DNA of 64,000 nt from CAJXYS01 sp913063035 (lineage in GTDB: Bacteria; Pseudomonadota; Alphaproteobacteria; Rhodobacterales; Rhodobacteraceae), in assembly GCF_050586465.1 (NCBI RefSeq), contig NZ_JBOCEG010000005.1, forward strand, positions 124,001 through 188,000. Direction: 5' to 3'. Positions 8,240 through 15,656 of this stretch are shown here, in pieces. How positions within the stretch are numbered: the stretch's first letter is position 1; every line of letters starts with the position of its first letter. Position numbers and translations under genes: made by a program. The notes beneath the pieces are model-generated. The model did not search any database. It had not been told where the DNA came from and worked only from the letters and a program-made list of their open reading frames with translations.

Positions 8240-8802
8240 CCCGCCAGCCAGCCGGAACCGAGGTCGCCTACACCGTGACCTGGCTCGAGATGACGGAGCG
8301 GCCGGGCTACCCGTGGCCGCATGCGCCCGCGAACATCCCGGTCACGCTGCTGCCCTCCGACACGCCGCCGGTCTGGTACTTCCTCGCGCTCTACGACGCG
8401 GTGGGGCGCGACCACGCCTGGGAGGACATGCACGCGGAAGATCCCGAGACGGTCCGGGCGATGCTGCACCACCCGGACGTGACGCTCTACACCCTGCTCT
8501 CGGACGGCTGGCCGCACGGGTTCTTCCTGCTGGACTGGCGCCGGCCCGGCACCTGCGAACTGGCCTATTTCGGCCTCGTCCCCGAGGCGGTTGGCCGCGG
8601 GCTCGGCACGTTCCTGCTGCAGACGGCCGTGCATACGGGCTGGGACCGCGATGGCATCGAGAAGATGACCGTCAACACCTGCACGCTGGATCACCCCCGC
8701 GCGCTGATTAACTACCAGAAAAACGGCTTCGCGCCGGTGCGGCAGGAAGAGAGATCCCGTATACTCACCCGCGACCGCGACCTGTCGCGCATCCCAGAAT
8801 GA
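8236..8802 (+). CDS. GNAT-family N-acetyltransferase
   Basis: A 188-residue GNAT protein. The acetyl-CoA binding loop is in LVPEAVGRGLGTFLLQ (about residues 111–126, Q/RxxGxG/A type), followed by KMTVNTCTLDHPRALINYQKNGF, the usual beta-strand and last helix. The acceptor is unknown. It is translationally coupled to sseA by an ATGA overlap and lies ten bases before the aminotransferase gene, so the three may form one operon. Confidence 0.85.
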   Translation: MTRQPAGTEVAYTVTWLEMTERPGYPWPHAPANIPVTLLPSDTPPVWYFLALYDAVGRDHAWEDMHAEDPETVRAMLHHPDVTLYTLLSDGWPHGFFLLDWRRPGTCELAYFGLVPEAVGRGLGTFLLQTAVHTGWDRDGIEKMTVNTCTLDHPRALINYQKNGFAPVRQEERSRILTRDRDLSRIPE

Positions 8803-8812
8803 AAGGCAGACC

Positions 8813-9997
8813 ATGTTTGGCGCACTGAAACCACTTCCGGCCGACAAGATCCTGCAACTCATGCAGATGTATCGCGAGGACCCGCGCGAGGAGAAAGTCG
8901 ATCTCGGCGTCGGCGTCTACCGCAACGCCGAGGGTGTGACCCCGATCATGCGGGCCGTGAAGAACGCGGAAAAGCAGCTCTGGGAAATGGAAACGACCAA
9001 GGCCTATACCGGGCTGGTCGGCGATGCCGGCTACCACAAGGCGATGACGGATCTCGTGTTGGCCGACTCGGTCGATCGCGCGCGTATCGCCGCCGCGCAT
9101 ACGCCGGGCGGCACGGGGGCGATCCGCCAGTCGCTGGAGCTGATCCAGATGGCCGCGCCCGAGGCGCGGGTCTTCGTCTCGTCGCCCACATGGCCGAACC
9201 ACCTGTCGATCCTCAAGCATCTGAAGGTTCCCTTCACCGAGTACCGCTATTTCGACGACGAAAGCCGCGCCGTCGATTTCGACGGCATGATGGCCGATCT
9301 CGAGCAGGTGAAGCCGGGCGACGTGGTGCTGCTGCATGGCTGCTGCCACAACCCGACCGGCGCCAACTTGAACCCCGTCCAGTGGCAGCAGGTGGGCGAC
9401 CTGTTGCTGGAAAAGCAGGCGATGCCCTTCATCGACATCGCCTACCAGGGCTTCGGCGACGGGATCGAGAAGGACGCCGCAGGCGTGCGCCACCTGGCCG
9501 GGCGCGTTCCGGAAATGCTGATCGCGGCGAGCTGTTCCAAGAATTTCGGCATCTACCGCGAGCGGACCGGCATCGTCCTGGCCATCGCGCCCGACGAGAA
9601 GACGCGCGACGTCACACAGGGCAGCCTGGCGCATCTCAACCGCCAGAACTTCTCGTTCCCGCCGGATCACGGGGCGCGGCTGGTGACCATGGTGCTGGAG
9701 ACCCCGGCGCTGAAGGCCGACTGGATGGACGAGCTGGAAGACGTGCGCCTCGGCATGCTGGATCTGCGCGAGCAGCTGGCCGGAACGCTGCAGCAGATGA
9801 CCGGCTCGGATCGCTTCTCCTTCATCAAGGAGCATCGCGGCATGTTCTCGCGGCTGGGCGCGACGCCCGAGCAGGTGCAGGCCATGCGCGAGAGCCACGG
9901 CATCTACATGGTGGGGGACTCGCGCATCAACATCGCCGGGCTCAACAAGGATACCGTGCCGATCCTGGCCGAGGCCATCGTCAAGGCCGGCGTCTGA
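8813..9997 (+). CDS. aspartate/aromatic aminotransferase, fold type I
   Basis: A 394-residue PLP enzyme of class I aminotransferases, subfamily I-alpha as in E. coli AspC/TyrB. The N-terminal arm VDLGVGVYRNAEG is the family signature. The PLP lysine is at residue 243 in SCSKNFGIYRERTG, and the C-terminal arginine lies in MVGDSRINIAGL. It exchanges amino groups between aspartate or aromatic amino acids and 2-oxoglutarate; sequence alone does not separate AspC from TyrB activity. AAAGGCAGA lies before the ATG. Confidence 0.9.
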   Translation: MFGALKPLPADKILQLMQMYREDPREEKVDLGVGVYRNAEGVTPIMRAVKNAEKQLWEMETTKAYTGLVGDAGYHKAMTDLVLADSVDRARIAAAHTPGGTGAIRQSLELIQMAAPEARVFVSSPTWPNHLSILKHLKVPFTEYRYFDDESRAVDFDGMMADLEQVKPGDVVLLHGCCHNPTGANLNPVQWQQVGDLLLEKQAMPFIDIAYQGFGDGIEKDAAGVRHLAGRVPEMLIAASCSKNFGIYRERTGIVLAIAPDEKTRDVTQGSLAHLNRQNFSFPPDHGARLVTMVLETPALKADWMDELEDVRLGMLDLREQLAGTLQQMTGSDRFSFIKEHRGMFSRLGATPEQVQAMRESHGIYMVGDSRINIAGLNKDTVPILAEAIVKAGV

Positions 9998-10072
9998 GGC
10001 CGGCCCGAGATTTCCCTTGATCTGCCGGCGCGGCGGGCGTATGCCGCCGCGTCACCGGCCCCGCGCGGGCCG

Positions 10073-10103
10073 ACAAGTCGCCGCGACCTTGTATAAAAAA
10101 CGG
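10073..10103 (+). promoter_or_regulatory. putative preQ1-I riboswitch, translational type
   Basis: A five-base-pair P1 stem ACAAG/CTTGT (10073–10077 with 10088–10092) encloses a 10-base loop TCGCCGCGAC, and an A-rich tail ATAAAAAACGG follows. The loop can pair CCG (10081–10083) with CGG (10101–10103) to form the pseudoknot P2. The layout, the A-rich tail and the loop (close to TCGCAGTAAC of the Thermoanaerobacter tengcongensis aptamer) fit preQ1 class I. The C at 10087 corresponds to the ligand-pairing cytosine. P2 uses the first bases of GGAG, the ribosome site of the gene, so ligand binding should block translation. The controlled gene encodes a queuosine-precursor transporter, the expected partner. 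Confidence 0.78.
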
Positions 10104-10112
10104 AGCACAGTC

Positions 10113-10733
10113 ATGTCCCGCTACCTGCCCGGCGTGATCGCGATGGCGATCATCGTCGTCACCTCCAACATTCTCGTGCAGTTCCTCTACGGCCAGTGGC
10201 TGACATGGGGGGCCTTCACCTATCCCTTCGCCTTCCTTGTCACCGACGTGATGAACCGCATCTACGGCCCCGCCGCCGCGCGCAGGGTCGTCTTCGCGGG
10301 GTTCGTCACCGGGGTGATCTGCTCGCTCATCGGCACCCAGATCCAGGGCGAGTTCGGCCCGCTCGTAACCTGGCGCATCGCGCTGGCCTCGGGGTCGGCC
10401 TTCCTCGTGGCGCAGATGCTGGACGTGGCGATCTTCGACCGGCTGCGGCAGGGCGCGTGGTGGCGCGCACCGCTGGCCTCGTCGCTGATCGGCTCGACGC
10501 TGGACACCGCGCTTTTCTTCTCGATCGCCTTCTCGGCACAGCTGGCCTTCCTCGAGCCGGCGAACGACGTGGCCTGGGCCAACGAGGCGCTGCCGCTCCT
10601 GGGTGCGGGTCCCGTCGCGCCGCTCTGGGTGTCGCTCGCGGTCGCCGATTACGGCGTCAAGCTGGCCATCGCGGCCGTCGCGCTGGTGCCCTTCCGCCTG
10701 ATCGTGGACCGGCTGAGGGCACAGGTAGCGTAA
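10113..10733 (+). CDS. queuosine precursor transporter (YhhQ/VUT family)
   Basis: A 206-residue membrane protein with about six hydrophobic helices of the Vut_1/YhhQ family (COG1738). Family marks include MAIIVVTSNILVQF at the N-terminus, TYPFAFLVTDVMNRIYG and the SLIGSTLDTALFF segment. E. coli YhhQ imports preQ0 and preQ1 for queuosine in tRNA wobble positions. GGAG lies seven bases before the ATG and is inside the proposed preQ1 riboswitch, so the transporter should be shut off when precursor is plentiful. Confidence 0.9.
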   Translation: MSRYLPGVIAMAIIVVTSNILVQFLYGQWLTWGAFTYPFAFLVTDVMNRIYGPAAARRVVFAGFVTGVICSLIGTQIQGEFGPLVTWRIALASGSAFLVAQMLDVAIFDRLRQGAWWRAPLASSLIGSTLDTALFFSIAFSAQLAFLEPANDVAWANEALPLLGAGPVAPLWVSLAVADYGVKLAIAAVALVPFRLIVDRLRAQVA

Positions 10734-10788
10734 AAACTTTTGACAAACACAAAATCTGTGGCACGCTTCCTGATAACGGCAACAGAGC

Positions 10789-10804
10789 AGAAAGGAGGTG
10801 GTCC
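10789..10804 (+). promoter_or_regulatory. near full-length anti-16S Shine-Dalgarno
   Basis: AGAAAGGAGGTGGTCC matches the complement of the 16S rRNA 3' end (AGAAAGGAGGTGATCC) at 15 of 16 positions, and the one difference can form a G-U pair. GGAGG ends seven bases before the GTG of an 18-codon ORF. Two downstream segments, CCACCT (10900–10905) and CTCCTTT (10913–10919), could pair with it instead of the ribosome. A TTGACA (10740–10745) upstream is a candidate -35; no clear -10 is seen. Confidence 0.7.
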
Positions 10805-10805
10805 A

Positions 10806-10862
10806 GTGTCTAGAGTGATATTGGAGAAAGAGGTCGGGCATCATCGGAGGGTTTTCGCCTAG
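10806..10862 (+). CDS. 18-residue leader peptide or micro-ORF
   Basis: GTG at 10806 begins an 18-codon ORF ending in TAG: MSRVILEKEVGHHRRVFA. It stands the right distance from an exceptional Shine-Dalgarno. Codons 2–6 (TCT AGA GTG ATA TTG) include several that are rare in this GC-rich genome, so the nucleotide sequence rather than codon usage may be what is preserved. The peptide is short, charged and has His-His-Arg-Arg near the end; no membrane segment. A structured region and a strong terminator follow, so this is probably a leader or a small RNA carrying an ORF. The role is unknown. Confidence 0.5.
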   Translation: MSRVILEKEVGHHRRVFA

Positions 10863-10928
10863 GGCAGCCCCGACGCGGGACCCTTCGATGGGGCAGGACC
10901 CACCTGGCCCATCTCCTTTGATCTCGGG

Positions 10929-10960
10929 AGGGCCGTCCGGAACGCCGGGCGGCCCTTTCT
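10929..10960 (+). terminator. strong intrinsic terminator
   Basis: AGGGCCGTCCGG (10929–10940) pairs over 12 bases with CCGGGCGGCCCT (10945–10956), including one G-U, around an AACG loop. TTTCT follows. It ends the micro-ORF unit 31 bases before arfB and could also act as an attenuator for arfB. Confidence 0.8.
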
Positions 10961-10990
10961 CGTCTCGTGGTGCGGCTCTATGCTGCCCGC

Positions 10991-11413
10991 ATGATCCGCA
11001 TCACCGAAGATATCGCCATCGAGGACTGGGAGGTGACCGAGCATTTCGTGCGATCCTCGGGTCCCGGCGGGCAGAACGTGAACAAGGTGGCCACCGCGGT
11101 CGAGCTGCGCTTCGAGGCGGAGCGCTCGCCCCATCTGCCCGATCCGGTGAAGCGGCGGCTGCGGCGGCTGGCCGGGCGGCGCTGGACCGCCGACGGCGCG
11201 GTGCTGATCCGGGTCGAGGACACGCGCAGCCAGGCGCGCAACCGCGAGATCGCCCGCGACCGGCTCGCCGCGCTGATCCGCAAGGCCACCGAGACGCCCA
11301 AGCGCCGCGTGCCGACCCGCGTGCCGCACGGCCAGAAACGCAAGCGGCTCGCGGCCAAGAAGAAGCGCGGGCAGACCAAGGCGTTGCGCGGCCCCGTGGA
11401 GGGCGAGGACTGA
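10991..11413 (+). CDS. arfB: alternative ribosome-rescue factor ArfB
   Basis: A 140-residue release-factor-like peptidyl-tRNA hydrolase. The catalytic GGQ is at residues 26–28 in RSSGPGGQNVNKV, and the C-terminal tail (RKKRLAAKKKRGQTKALRGP type, very basic) is the part that enters the empty mRNA channel of stalled ribosomes. It rescues non-stop ribosomes independently of tmRNA. The ATG at 10991 gives the normal N-terminus; there is no Shine-Dalgarno, but TATGCT just upstream could be a -10 for a nearly leaderless mRNA. A GTG eight codons upstream is less likely. Confidence 0.88.
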   Translation: MIRITEDIAIEDWEVTEHFVRSSGPGGQNVNKVATAVELRFEAERSPHLPDPVKRRLRRLAGRRWTADGAVLIRVEDTRSQARNREIARDRLAALIRKATETPKRRVPTRVPHGQKRKRLAAKKKRGQTKALRGPVEGED

Positions 11414-11416
11414 CCG

Positions 11417-12031
11417 CTAGCGCCGCCCGAACCCGATCAGCGCCACCGCCACCCCCGCGCCAAGCGCGTTGAAGACGAGGTCGAGCGCGGTGTTGTAGTA
11501 GCCGCCCACATTCGTCTCGGGCACCAGCAGGACGGCGGTGAACTCGATCATCTCGTTCAGCGCCCCCAGCCCCATCGCCCCGAAGAGCGGGTAGACCAGC
11601 GCCGTCACGCTGCCCCGCGTCGCCGGGAAATGCCGCGTCATCAGGTGCCAGAGCAGCCAGGCCGTGACCCCGAACCCGTAGGCATGCACCGCCTGGTCGT
11701 ATTTCAGGATCATGTAACGCTCGGTCTCGACCAGCGGCAGCAGCGGCATGGAATAGAGCACCGAGTCCCCGACCGGCACGCCGCCCCCGGCCATGTGCAA
11801 CAGCCCCCAGAGGCTCAGCGCCCAGAGCATCACCGGCGGGAAGGCCGCGCGCGCAAGGTTGAGGCCAACCAGCGCGATCAGCCCGGCCATGGTGATGACG
11901 TAGACGATGAACTCGAAATTGCCGATGGCGAAGAACCAGGCGGTGAAGCCCAGCACATAGGCGAGCGTCACGCCAGCCACGGCCCATTCTGCGCGGGTCG
12001 GATGGGCGGCCTGTGCGGTGGGGCGGGTCAT
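11417..12031 (-). CDS. integral membrane protein, YjdF/DUF2238-like
   Basis: A 204-residue protein with about six hydrophobic segments. Motifs ILKYDQAVHAYGFG, GALNEMIEFTAVLLVP and NTALDLVFNALGAG resemble the YjdF/DUF2238 membrane family, whose function is unknown. The ATG at 12031 is preferred; a TTG two codons earlier is in frame. It lies downstream of pncB on the same strand (76 bases) and converges on arfB with three bases between the stops. Confidence 0.55.
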   Translation of the reverse strand: MTRPTAQAAHPTRAEWAVAGVTLAYVLGFTAWFFAIGNFEFIVYVITMAGLIALVGLNLARAAFPPVMLWALSLWGLLHMAGGGVPVGDSVLYSMPLLPLVETERYMILKYDQAVHAYGFGVTAWLLWHLMTRHFPATRGSVTALVYPLFGAMGLGALNEMIEFTAVLLVPETNVGGYYNTALDLVFNALGAGVAVALIGFGRR

Positions 12032-12107
12032 CGGCAAAGGATGGCGCGACGCGGGCGGGGTGGCAAGGGCGGGCAGGCAGTCGACGCTGCCCCCGACGCC
12101 ATGGCCG

Positions 12108-13400
12108 TCACACCACGACCTCCATCCGCTCCTGTTCGCCCACCCCGAAGACGCGCTTGTAGCGGGCGATCTCGTCGACCGGCCCGGTCGCCTTCTCGGG
12201 GTTGTCCGACAGCTTCACGCAGGGCCGGCCCTCGGCCTCGGCGGCCTTGCAGACCAGGCTGAAGGGCGCCAGCCGGTCGCCGTCCACCAGCCCGCGGAAA
12301 TCGTTGGTCAGCAGCGTTCCCCAGCCAAAGCTCACCCGCACCCGGTCGCGGAAACGCGCATGCAGGTCCGCGATCACCTCCACGTCCAGCCCGTCGGAGA
12401 AGATCACCAGCTTCTCCCGCGGGTCCTCGCCACGGGATGTCCACCAGGCGATGGCGCGCTCGGCCCCGGTGGCCGGGTCGCCGGAATCCACGCGGATGCC
12501 GGTCCAGCCCGCCAGCCAGTCCGGCGCGTTCTCGAGGAAATTCTCCGACCCGAAGGTGTCGGGCAGGATGATCCGCAGGTTGCCCGAATGCTCCTCGTGC
12601 CAGTCGGCCAGCACCTGGTAGGGCGCACGGGCGAGGTCCGCGTCGGTGTCGGCCAGCGCGGCATAGACCATGGGCAGTTCGTGGGCATTGGTGCCGATGG
12701 CCTCCACCTCGCGGTTCTTGGCGATCAGGCAGTTCGAGGTGCCGACGAAGGCCTCGCCCAGCCCCTCCATCAGGGCCTGCACGCACCAGTCCTGCCAGAG
12801 GAAGCTGTGCCGCCGCCGGGTGCCGAAATCCGCCAGCTTCAGCCCGCCGAGCCCGCGCAGCCGCTCGACCTTTTCCCAGAGCTTGGTCATGGCGCGGGCA
12901 TAGAGCACCTGCAGCTCGAACTTGCCCATCTCGTTCAGCACCGCGCGCGAGCGCAGTTCCATCAGCACGGCCAGCGCCGGTATCTCCCACAGCATGACCT
13001 CCGGCCAGGCGCCCTCGAAGGTCAGCTGGTACTGGTCGCCGCGGCGTTCGAGATGATAGTCCGGCAGGCGCAGGTTCTCGAACCATTCCATGAAGTCCGG
13101 CCGGAACATCTGCCGCTTGCCGTAGAACATGTTGCCGCGCAGCCAGGTCGATTCCCCCCGGCTGAGGCTGAGCGAACGGATATGGTCGAGCTGCTCGCGC
13201 AGTTCGCCCTCGTCGATCAGGCGGGCCAGCGGGATCTCGGCGCTGCGGTTGATCAGTTCGAAGGTCACGCGCGTATCGGGCTTGTTGCGAAAGACCGACT
13301 GGCACATCAGAAGCTTGTAGAAATCCGTATCGATCAGCGACCGGACGATCGGGTCGATCTTCCAGTGGTGATTGTAGACACGCGTGGCGATATCGACCAT
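12108..13400 (-). CDS. pncB: nicotinate phosphoribosyltransferase
   Basis: A 430-residue enzyme of the Preiss-Handler NAD salvage route. It joins nicotinate to PRPP with ATP hydrolysis, giving nicotinate mononucleotide. The N-terminus (VRSLIDTDFYKLLMCQSVF) and the phosphate-binding region WTGIRVDSGDPATGAERAIAWW (about residue 288 on) are diagnostic. GGAGG lies five bases before the ATG. The gene is 59 bases downstream of pncA on the same strand, so nicotinamide is converted to nicotinate and then to the mononucleotide by adjacent genes. Confidence 0.95.
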   Translation of the reverse strand: MVDIATRVYNHHWKIDPIVRSLIDTDFYKLLMCQSVFRNKPDTRVTFELINRSAEIPLARLIDEGELREQLDHIRSLSLSRGESTWLRGNMFYGKRQMFRPDFMEWFENLRLPDYHLERRGDQYQLTFEGAWPEVMLWEIPALAVLMELRSRAVLNEMGKFELQVLYARAMTKLWEKVERLRGLGGLKLADFGTRRRHSFLWQDWCVQALMEGLGEAFVGTSNCLIAKNREVEAIGTNAHELPMVYAALADTDADLARAPYQVLADWHEEHSGNLRIILPDTFGSENFLENAPDWLAGWTGIRVDSGDPATGAERAIAWWTSRGEDPREKLVIFSDGLDVEVIADLHARFRDRVRVSFGWGTLLTNDFRGLVDGDRLAPFSLVCKAAEAEGRPCVKLSDNPEKATGPVDEIARYKRVFGVGEQERMEVVV

Positions 13401-13459
13401 GGGGGCCTCCGGCTGCGGCAGCGGCCCCCGTTAAAGCAAGGCCGGCAGGCGCTGTCCAG

Positions 13460-14071
13460 CTAGTGGCCGAGTTCCACGCCCGCCGCCTTCATCGACTCGA
13501 GCGCCTCCTCGAGCGAGGACTCGAGGTCGATGGCACGGCAATGCTGTTCCAGGACATGGGTGCGGAAACCGAGCCGCGCCGCGTCAACGGCCGAGTAATG
13601 GACGCAGAAATCAAGCGCGAGGCCGACCAGCGTCACCGTGTCGACGCCGCGTTCGCGCAGGTAGCCCTCGAGCCCCGTGGGCGTCTCGTGATCGTTCTCG
13701 AAAAAGGCCGAGTAGCTGTCGATCGCCGGGCGGAAACCCTTGCGGACGATCATCTGCGCCCGGTCCGTGTCGAGATCCCGGTGGAAGGCCGCGCCGGTGG
13801 TGCCCTGCACGCAGTGGTCCGGCCAAAGCACCTGCGCCCCGTAGGGCATCTCCGTCACCTCGAAAGGCGATTTGCCCTCGTGCTGCGAGGCGAAGGAAGA
13901 ATGGCCGGCCGGGTGCCAGTCCTGGGTCAGGATCACCACCTGGAACGCCTCCATCAGCGCGTTGATCCCCGGCAGGATCGCGTCGCCGTCGGGCACCTCG
14001 AGCGCGCCGCCGGGGCAGAAATCGTTCTGCACGTCGACCACGATCAGGGCTTCGGTCTCGGGACGGGTCAT
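13460..14071 (-). CDS. pncA: nicotinamidase/pyrazinamidase
   Basis: A 203-residue isochorismatase-fold amidase that hydrolyses nicotinamide to nicotinate. The catalytic triad is visible as Asp13 (VVDVQNDF), Lys111 (VRKGF) and Cys156 (LALDFCVHYS). Metal ligands fit Asp51 and His53 (TQDWHPAGH) and His86 (WPDHCVQGT). AAGGAG lies before the ATG at 14071. It is the first gene of the pncA-pncB pair and is divergent from trhO. Confidence 0.95.
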   Translation of the reverse strand: MTRPETEALIVVDVQNDFCPGGALEVPDGDAILPGINALMEAFQVVILTQDWHPAGHSSFASQHEGKSPFEVTEMPYGAQVLWPDHCVQGTTGAAFHRDLDTDRAQMIVRKGFRPAIDSYSAFFENDHETPTGLEGYLRERGVDTVTLVGLALDFCVHYSAVDAARLGFRTHVLEQHCRAIDLESSLEEALESMKAAGVELGH

Positions 14072-14165
14072 GGCATTCTCCTTTGCCTTGCTCCGGGGGT
14101 ATGCAACCCCTGCCATCGCGTCAATGGCGTTGCGGCCCGGCGGGTATCGGGCGTATGGGGGGCGC

Positions 14166-15074
14166 ATGACGCATGTAACGGTCGCCGCACTCTACCATTT
14201 CGTCCGCCTGCCGGACCCTGCCGTGTTGCGCGCGCCCCTGCGCCGGCTCTGCACGGACGCGGGCCTGCGCGGCTCGCTGCTGCTCGCGCCCGAAGGGATC
14301 AACGGCACGGTCGCCGGACCGCGCGCGGGGATCGACCGGCTGTTGGCACATCTGCGGGCGATCCCCGGAATGGAAACGCTCGAGCACAAGGAGAGTTCCG
14401 CCGCCGAGATGCCCTTCGGCCGGATGAAGGTACGGCTGAAACGCGAGATCGTGACCATGGGCCAGCCCGGGGTCGACCCGCGGGCCGGCACCGGCCACTA
14501 TGTCGACCCGGCGGACTGGAACGCCCTGATCGCGGCGCCGGACGTCGCGGTGATCGACACACGCAACGCCTACGAGGTGGCGATCGGCAGTTTCGAGGGG
14601 GCGATCGATCCCGGCACGGAACGGTTCGGCGACTTCCCCGTCTGGTGGGCCGCCAACCGCCACCGCTTCCACAACAAGCGGATCGCGATGTTCTGCACCG
14701 GCGGCATCCGCTGCGAGAAGTCGACCAACTACCTGCTCGGCCAGGGGGTGGAGGACGTCTACCACCTCAAGGGCGGCATCCTGAAATATCTCGAGGAGGT
14801 GCCGGAGGCCGAAAGCCTCTGGCGCGGCGACTGCTTCGTCTTCGACGGGCGCGTGTCAGTCGGGCACGGCCTGCGCGAGGGGCCGCATGTGCTCTGCCAT
14901 GCCTGCCGACGGCCCCTGACGCCCGAAGACACGCGGCACCCCGACTACGAGGCGGGCGCGGCCTGCCACCATTGCATCGACGAATACGACGAGGCCGACC
15001 GCGACCGGTTCCGGGAACGCCACCGGCAGGTCCGGCTCGCCGCGGCGCGCGGCGCGCGGCATCTCGGCGGCTGA
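14166..15074 (+). CDS. trhO: tRNA uridine(34) hydroxylase TrhO
   Basis: A 302-residue UPF0176 protein. An N-terminal acylphosphatase-like domain (residues 1–100) is followed by a rhodanese domain with the loop CTGGIRCEKST, Cys183 being the expected catalytic residue, and a C-terminal Cys-rich part (CHACRRPL and CHHCIDEY) that may bind metal. TrhO makes ho5U34 from uridine in tRNA using prephenate-independent, oxygen-dependent chemistry. It is divergent from pncA and nearly touches the convergent DUF5333 gene. Confidence 0.88.
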   Translation: MTHVTVAALYHFVRLPDPAVLRAPLRRLCTDAGLRGSLLLAPEGINGTVAGPRAGIDRLLAHLRAIPGMETLEHKESSAAEMPFGRMKVRLKREIVTMGQPGVDPRAGTGHYVDPADWNALIAAPDVAVIDTRNAYEVAIGSFEGAIDPGTERFGDFPVWWAANRHRFHNKRIAMFCTGGIRCEKSTNYLLGQGVEDVYHLKGGILKYLEEVPEAESLWRGDCFVFDGRVSVGHGLREGPHVLCHACRRPLTPEDTRHPDYEAGAACHHCIDEYDEADRDRFRERHRQVRLAAARGARHLGG

Positions 15075-15082
15075 CACGCCCG

Positions 15083-15514
15083 TCAGTGTTCGCGCAGAAG
15101 GTAGCCGATCAGGCTGTTGCGTTCGATTTCCGCCCGGCCCAGGCGGCAGTAGCTTTCGATGTCGCCTTCCACCACGTCGTGACGTTCCAGATAGGCGTCG
15201 CGCAGCCGCCGCATCCGGTCCTGTTCCGCTTCCGACTCGATGAAGGCCTCGACCTGTTCGCGGGTATAGCCGAGATCCCGCGCCCGGTTTTCCAGGTCGT
15301 AGCGGCCGCGCAGCACGCGGAACCACCGTGGCGAGATGGTCGGACAGGCCTTGCGGATCTCGTCACCCACCGCGGCGGCGAAGAGGCGGTTGTAGATGTA
15401 GTCCTGCTCGCGCAGCGGCGGCAACTCGCCGTTCGCGCCGGCAGGCGTCGCAACGGCAAGGGCGGCGGCCAGCAAGCCGGCGGCAAGCGATGGGTGGTGG
15501 CGCGATCCCGGCAT
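15083..15514 (-). CDS. DUF5333 periplasmic protein
   Basis: A 143-residue protein with a signal peptide (hydrophobic core LAAGLLAAALAVATPAGA) and a helical mature part containing two cysteines: one in IRKACPTIS, one in DIESYCRLGRAEIERNS. It matches the DUF5333 family as found in Rhodobacterales, for which I know no function; the two cysteines may form a disulfide. AGGAG lies four bases before the ATG. It is 142 bases downstream of gyrB on the same strand. Confidence 0.75.
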   Translation of the reverse strand: MPGSRHHPSLAAGLLAAALAVATPAGANGELPPLREQDYIYNRLFAAAVGDEIRKACPTISPRWFRVLRGRYDLENRARDLGYTREQVEAFIESEAEQDRMRRLRDAYLERHDVVEGDIESYCRLGRAEIERNSLIGYLLREH

Positions 15515-15656
15515 GGGACTCCTAGTCGGACGGTTACGGCTCTGGCTTGCAATATAGGAAGGACGCCCGACTTGGCGAAGACTCCGCGCGCCACGGCATC
15601 ACCGCGGCGCGGAATCCCGCCGAGGCAGGTCCGCCCCCCCGCCGCCGGGGGATGGC

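Noticed and set aside
10073..10092. Simple extended hairpin instead of a riboswitch
   Set aside because: ACAAGTCG can pair with CGA-C-CTTGT around a CCG loop, but that leaves the conserved-looking A-rich tail, the loop similarity and the transporter context unexplained. It remains a competing fold.
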